From positions 55,968,941-56,032,940 of the forward strand of contig OZ024854.1 in the NCBI GenBank assembly GCA_964017155.1: a stretch of DNA of 64,000 nucleotides. Reading direction: 5' to 3'. The notes beneath the pieces were generated by a model. It was not told where the DNA came from and did no database searches. It saw only the letters and a list, made by a program, of their open reading frames with translations. The DNA comes from Oasisia sp. SBJ-2009. Lineage: Eukaryota > Annelida > Polychaeta > Sabellida > Siboglinidae. The position numbers and the translations under genes were made by a program. Shown piece after piece: positions 59,428 through 64,000 of this stretch. How positions within the stretch are numbered: the first letter of the stretch is position 1; each line of letters opens with the position of its first letter.

Positions 59428-61253
59428 ATGGCGTACGCTAGGCACGGCGGTTCGTTTTGCTCAGCCTTTGGCTGCAGCAACAACAAAAGCGTCAACGCAG
59501 AGCTTTCATTCTTCAGATTCCCGAAAGATAAAGACAGGTAGGCATTAAATCAATACAAACTAAAAAGAAATACCATGCATAACACACATAAATGCAACGC
59601 CTCGACACACTCCCCCCCAGTCAGTGTCAGACTGGATGTCAGCTGTTGATGTAAACAAAAACACTCCGTATGGCTGGGACGGGTTTAGTAGTAGTTGGGG
59701 CAAGTAATAGTACTGTCGTGGGCGGGGGGGGGGGGGGGGTGGTTATCAATGACAATAAATTAACAGTATGTCCCAGCGGATCTTGTGGTGGGCTGAACTA
59801 AGAGTAAATATCACTGACACTGTCACTGTATCATGTATCCAGACTGGCCTACTTGTCCTTGTACATGTACATGGTGTATCTAAATTCTAGGTAATAGAAT
59901 AGGTGCCTTGGCAAAATATTAGCAATGAATGTGTAATACTGGCTGTAATTCAATGTTTTTGCACTTCTTATTTCAGGAGTAAGCGACGGGTTATCAACTC
60001 TAGAAGGGAAGATCTGTTGAAAAGAGACTGCGGGTATCTCTATAACAACTGCCGGATGTGCGCTAAACACTTCACCGAGTCACAGTTTATGAATGCCAAC
60101 AGCCGTGACCAGCTGGTATGGGAAGCAGTTCCCACGTTATTCAGCTGCAATCAATCAGATCGCCAGAAAGAACGCAAGCCCCCCAAGGATAGAACTTCGA
60201 TCATCTTCTGAGCATGTAGTTGAGCAAGATACTTCAGTCCTGGTAAAATCAATGTTCTTGATTATATTCATGTCAGACCAGATGATTGTATTGTTGTAAA
60301 TTGCTTGAGACAGGTGACTAGATATATAGTACATCACTGTCCATACAGTATACATATAGCCCTGGCTGGACTAAGGTATAAGAGGGGTGGCGCCGGTAGG
60401 CCTACTGGTGGCACCCCCCCCCCCCCCCCCTTATACCTTAGTCCAGCAAGGGCTATACATGTGTTTTACATAATCAACTGATAACATTAGTATGTTTCAC
60501 TAATTGTAACGTTTTTGTGAGAACACCGAAATAATTCTGTATGTCATTTGGACACTAAATGTTGTAAATGGCAACCAACATTTTGGCTATATTTTGCAGT
60601 CACACGATATGAATTGCAAACTATGCCAATTCAATGAAACTGAAGACTAACTATAATGAATATTGTGAACAAATGTACATGTAGCTGACAATGTATTGAC
60701 ATTTAATACTGGCACATATTCTTTTACTTTTTGTGTGGCGCATGATGACTATCATGTATCAATATACAGCACAGGTTGTGTGTATCATATGCATCTTTCA
60801 TCTGCGAAATTACATTAATTCTAAACATAGATGGACATGTGCAGACATTATTTATTTGTAGACGTGTGTGTCAAAAATAAAACTCATCTGAAGTGGCTTG
60901 ATTAGAAAATGATATGTATTTGATAAATGAAAGATGATGTTGAATACTTTCTGAAAATGTTGGCAAATCAAACCAAATTGGCATGTTTTTGGGCTCATTT
61001 GAAGTGTATACTAACTTTAATATCTGTACCCATGCTATTAATGCCTACAATAAATGTATTATTGTACCCATGTCTTTCTACATGTATCAAGATGTATATA
61101 TAAAACCGGAAAATGTCAACAAATTTTAAAATGCACTTTCAGGCTATGGACATAATTATTGACTGCAGCATATCTTCAGCTGACAGGGAGAGGTTGTCTG
61201 GGGACATGGTAAAGAAAGAACCAGGCATAATGATCATATCTGAGATTTCATGA
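59428..61253 (+). CDS. THAP-domain protein, copy 2
   Basis: Exon 1 (59428-59537, donor GTAGGC) encodes MAYARHGGSFCSAFGCSNN and FFRFPKDKD. Exon 2 (59977-60211, acceptor TTTCAG) encodes RSKRRVINSRREDLL, CRMCAKHF and WEAVPTLF. Together these give the C2CH zinc finger (C..C...C..H) and the AVPT end of a THAP DNA-binding domain, as found in transcription regulators and P-element-type transposases. As read, the frame ends at TGA 60209-60211 (114 residues). With one base less in a six-C run at 60179-60184, exon 2 would instead continue to a donor (CTG|GTAAAA, about 60242) and join in phase to 61143-61253, which has an acceptor CTTTCAG and encodes AMDIIIDCSISSADRERLSG. The THAP domain call is firm; the true C-terminus is uncertain. 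Confidence 0.72.
60360..60455. repeat. Hairpin with poly-C loop, copy 2
   Basis: Same hairpin as at 57948-58036, with the C-run about three bases longer. Confidence 0.8.
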
Positions 61254-61623
61254 ATCCTATCATAATGTAGCCGTGAAATGACCATAAAATATTATATATT
61301 TTTGAAAATCAATATATTTGGCGCATAAAAATATAATTTTTTTATCTTTACATGTCCACCCCCACCCCCACCCCCACCCCCACCCCCACCCCAAGTCAAC
61401 GTACGAGCAGTCGATCGCTTTTTAACCAAATGAATGAAAGCACGCAGGTTTGCTTATGAACTCGCATGACACCCAGCGCTTGGTGCGCCACCAGTTCAAA
61501 ATCCAAAATGCCACCGGCTGAGTGACATCTCTCCCCTTTACGCTCTCTGGTCTAAGCCTAAGGCTTAGGTAGGTACATCAGAATCCGCTAGATGGCGTAT
61601 TGAAATCTCGCGGTCGTTTTCGT

Positions 61624-62344
61624 TGTAGCGCTTAAATTTTTCCGGCGTTAAAAACGTTCCGATTGACATTTCTGTGCATGCGCAATATATGTAAAATCAT
61701 CAATGTGCAGCGAAAAGACCAAGCATTTATGGTATAAATACTACGGGTTGTTCATTAGGATGTATATAACCTGTTAGCAAAGTTATTTGTCGCAAACTAA
61801 CACGAGGTAAACAAGTTTCGAAGCATACTTTGATAGGAAGCGTAAATCACGTGACTGTAATCCGTGATAGTGTTTTATATAAAACGTTATATTTTATTGC
61901 ATTGAACGACATTTTAAGAAACTCTTCGCAGTAATCATCACAGGAGAGTTAACGAACAGCCCGTGGCATTTATACCAAAAATGCTTTGTTGTTTCGCTGC
62001 ACATTGATGCGCGACCATCTGATTTCTGACGTCACAACTTTTGGAACGCTGTCGCGCTTACATTTTTCCGATCGTTAAAAACATTCCGATTGACGTTTCT
62101 GCGCATGCGTAATAAATGTAAAATCATCAATGTGCAGCGAAACAACAAAGCATTTTTGGTATAAATGCCACGGGCTGTTCGTTAACTTTGCTAACAGGTT
62201 ATATACATCCTAATGAACAACCCGTAGTATTTATACCATAAATGCTTGGTCTTTTCGCTGCACATTGATGATTTTACATATATTGCGCATGCGCAGAAAT
62301 GTCAATCGGAACGTTTTTAACGCCGAAAAAATTTAAGCGCTACA
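61624..62344. mobile_element. Nested palindromic element with NRF1-like sites
   Basis: Arms 61626-61788 and 62184-62344 are reverse complements (TGTAGCGCTTAAATTTTTCC end). An inner second pair (about 61951-62020 and 62105-62180) shares ATCAATGTGCAGCGAAA and GGTATAAAT. Each arm holds a GCGCATGCGCA-like site. There is no coding frame. Confidence 0.8.
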
Positions 62345-62576
62345 GCGCTATTTGCTTTGCCGCTGAATATTATAATTAGGAAAACAGTGCAGGTCCCCCG
62401 ACGCTATAGCCTGACTCACCACTCCTCTCTCTTAAAAGGCGCTACATAGGACTAGCTAGATAATAAACTCGCGATATGAAGTTCCGATCACCCATTAGAA
62501 AATCGACTAGATAAATTGCTTGGCTGGCCACAGCGCGCAACTTGATCTTACTAGTAAATAATCATCATGCCGGGCT

Positions 62577-63030
62577 GCGGTGTAGCGCTTACATTTTCTG
62601 GCGTTATAAACGTTCCGATTGACGTATCTGCGCATGCGCGATAAATGTAAAATCATCAATGTGCAGCGAAGCGATAAAGCATTTATGGTATATTTACTAC
62701 GTGCTGCTCGTTATGATGTATATAACCTCTCAGAAAAGTTATTTATCGCAAATTAACACGAGGCAAACAAGTATTAATTGGCATGTTTTTCTGTTAGTGC
62801 GCCATAATCCGTGATAGTGATTTAAACAAACGTAATAGTTTAATGTATTGAACGAAATTTTAGACATCTCTTCACAGTAGTCATCACAGGAGAGATATCG
62901 AACAGCCTGTGGCATTTATAAAAAAAATGCATTGTTATTTCGCTGCACATGCATTGATGATTTTTAACATGTCGCGCATACGCAGAAAGGCCAATCGGAA
63001 GGTTTATAACTACCGATACATTTAAGCCGC
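62577..63030. mobile_element. Diverged third copy of the palindromic element
   Basis: Arms at about 62580-62700 and 62908-63029 carry the same GTAGCGCTTACATTTT, CTGCGCATGCGCG and ATCAATGTGCAGCGAA blocks, with more divergence on the right arm. Confidence 0.7.
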
Positions 63031-63177
63031 TGCCAGGTTCTATCAGTTTGCAACCTTGTGTTGATATTATTAATAGGCTCTAGTCATTAAGCACATTTTA
63101 AATGATGACATTTGTGTTGCACTTTCAACCCACGCCTGTTTCATGCTTATCGCCTACGGCAGTAGCGGCGGATTCCT

Positions 63178-63431
63178 GCATTTTGTGTAGCTTATTCCCA
63201 TTTGAGTGACGACAAATTTCTTTGCCAGTATGTTGGATTGGGAAGTTCTACAGAGGCACAGCATGGGCATCGATCAGTGGGGGACGAGGGGCTTTTAATG
63301 TCTCTTCCGAAAGACACAGGAGGCAATGTGAGGTGAACGAAATTGCCTAAGTTTCGAAACGGCGGTAGGTGGGATTGAACCACCGTCCCCTCGTTTGACA
63401 GTCCGGCGCTCAACTGCGCGACCACCGCTCC
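63178..63431 (-). mobile_element. tRNA-derived SINE
   Basis: The minus strand begins with a tRNA-like head (63361-63431). It has an A-box-like TGGTCGCGCAGTTGAGCGC, a perfect B box GGTTCAATCCC within a GGTGG/CCACC T arm, and an acceptor-like GCGGT/ACCGC pairing, but its anticodon stem does not pair. The body continues with CTTTCGGAAGAGACATTAAA, a block shared by many invertebrate SINEs, and ends near 63178. Confidence 0.7.
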
Positions 63432-63452
63432 TCACTAGTGGAAAATCACTAG

Positions 63453-63895
<443 letters not shown>

Positions 63896-64000
63896 AGTGC
63901 GCCCTCGTTACCTATGCCTGTCTGCTCGCATCGACAATGGAACGCCACTGTTTTCTGTCCGTGGCCCTCGTTAGCGCCTTTAATTAACCGTAGCGTCGCA

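Larger units (their letters stand above)
59318..61553 (+). repeat. Tandem duplication, unit 2
   Basis: Second unit of the duplication, directly abutting unit 1. It differs by the exon 1 rearrangement, by C- and G-run lengths and by the middle block 60741-61078. Confidence 0.9.

Noticed and set aside
63361..63431. A functional tRNA gene
   Set aside because: The A box, D arm and T arm look right, but the anticodon stem does not pair and a SINE body follows directly.

Overview
The window is animal nuclear DNA. It has spliced genes with GT/AG introns, long (TG)n and (TA)n microsatellites, many minisatellites and several families of retroelements and inverted-repeat transposons. The mix of CR1- and L2-type LINEs, a Penelope-like element with a GIY-YIG domain, a Mutator-like transposase, BEN and THAP domains and a family-10 fucosyltransferase suggests an invertebrate, probably marine (mollusc, lancelet or similar). 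The sequence alone does not fix the clade.

The one clearly intact conserved gene is CCDC47, on the minus strand at 41890-52704. I could join 12 coding exons with matching splice sites and phases into a 477-residue protein, close to the vertebrate length of about 483. It encodes an ER membrane protein of the PAT complex. Its introns hold an unusual load of repeats: two minisatellites (20-bp and 27-bp units) in intron 5, two small palindromes of the same family as the Penelope-like element's ends (introns 4 and 11), and a 1162-bp transposon with a 6-bp target duplication in intron 9.

Layout: 1-950 Mutator-like transposase pseudogene (-). 4746-5518 element with 72-bp terminal inverted repeats. 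6090-6698 fucosyltransferase C-terminal exon with one internal stop (-). 7738-9106 pogo-like element with a zinc-finger tail. 11118-15413 a unit flanked by 432-bp, about 99% identical inverted repeats and carrying a fucosyltransferase N-terminal fragment. 16083-20123 BEN-like gene remnant with a CR1 LINE (17160-19275) in its intron. 20232-22715 Penelope-like element with inverted ends that carry a hammerhead-ribozyme-like fold. 26076-38125 a possible very large transposon: ends ACCCAGCAAACAA, arrays rich in CACGTG next to each end, remnants of minus-strand coding exons, and two LINEs lying head to head inside. 38709-38864 perfect-ended palindromic element. 41890-52704 CCDC47. 52810-54089 and 54437-56095 non-autonomous DNA transposons. 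56924-61553 a tandem duplication of a THAP-domain gene, with copy 1 broken by a micro-inversion. 61624-63030 nested palindromes with NRF1-like sites. 63178-63431 tRNA-derived SINE (-), then microsatellite to 63895.

Apart from CCDC47 and perhaps the second THAP copy, the genes here are fragments or pseudogenes, and most of the sequence is mobile-element debris. All calls come from reading the sequence. No database search was run, and family names rest on recognised motifs.
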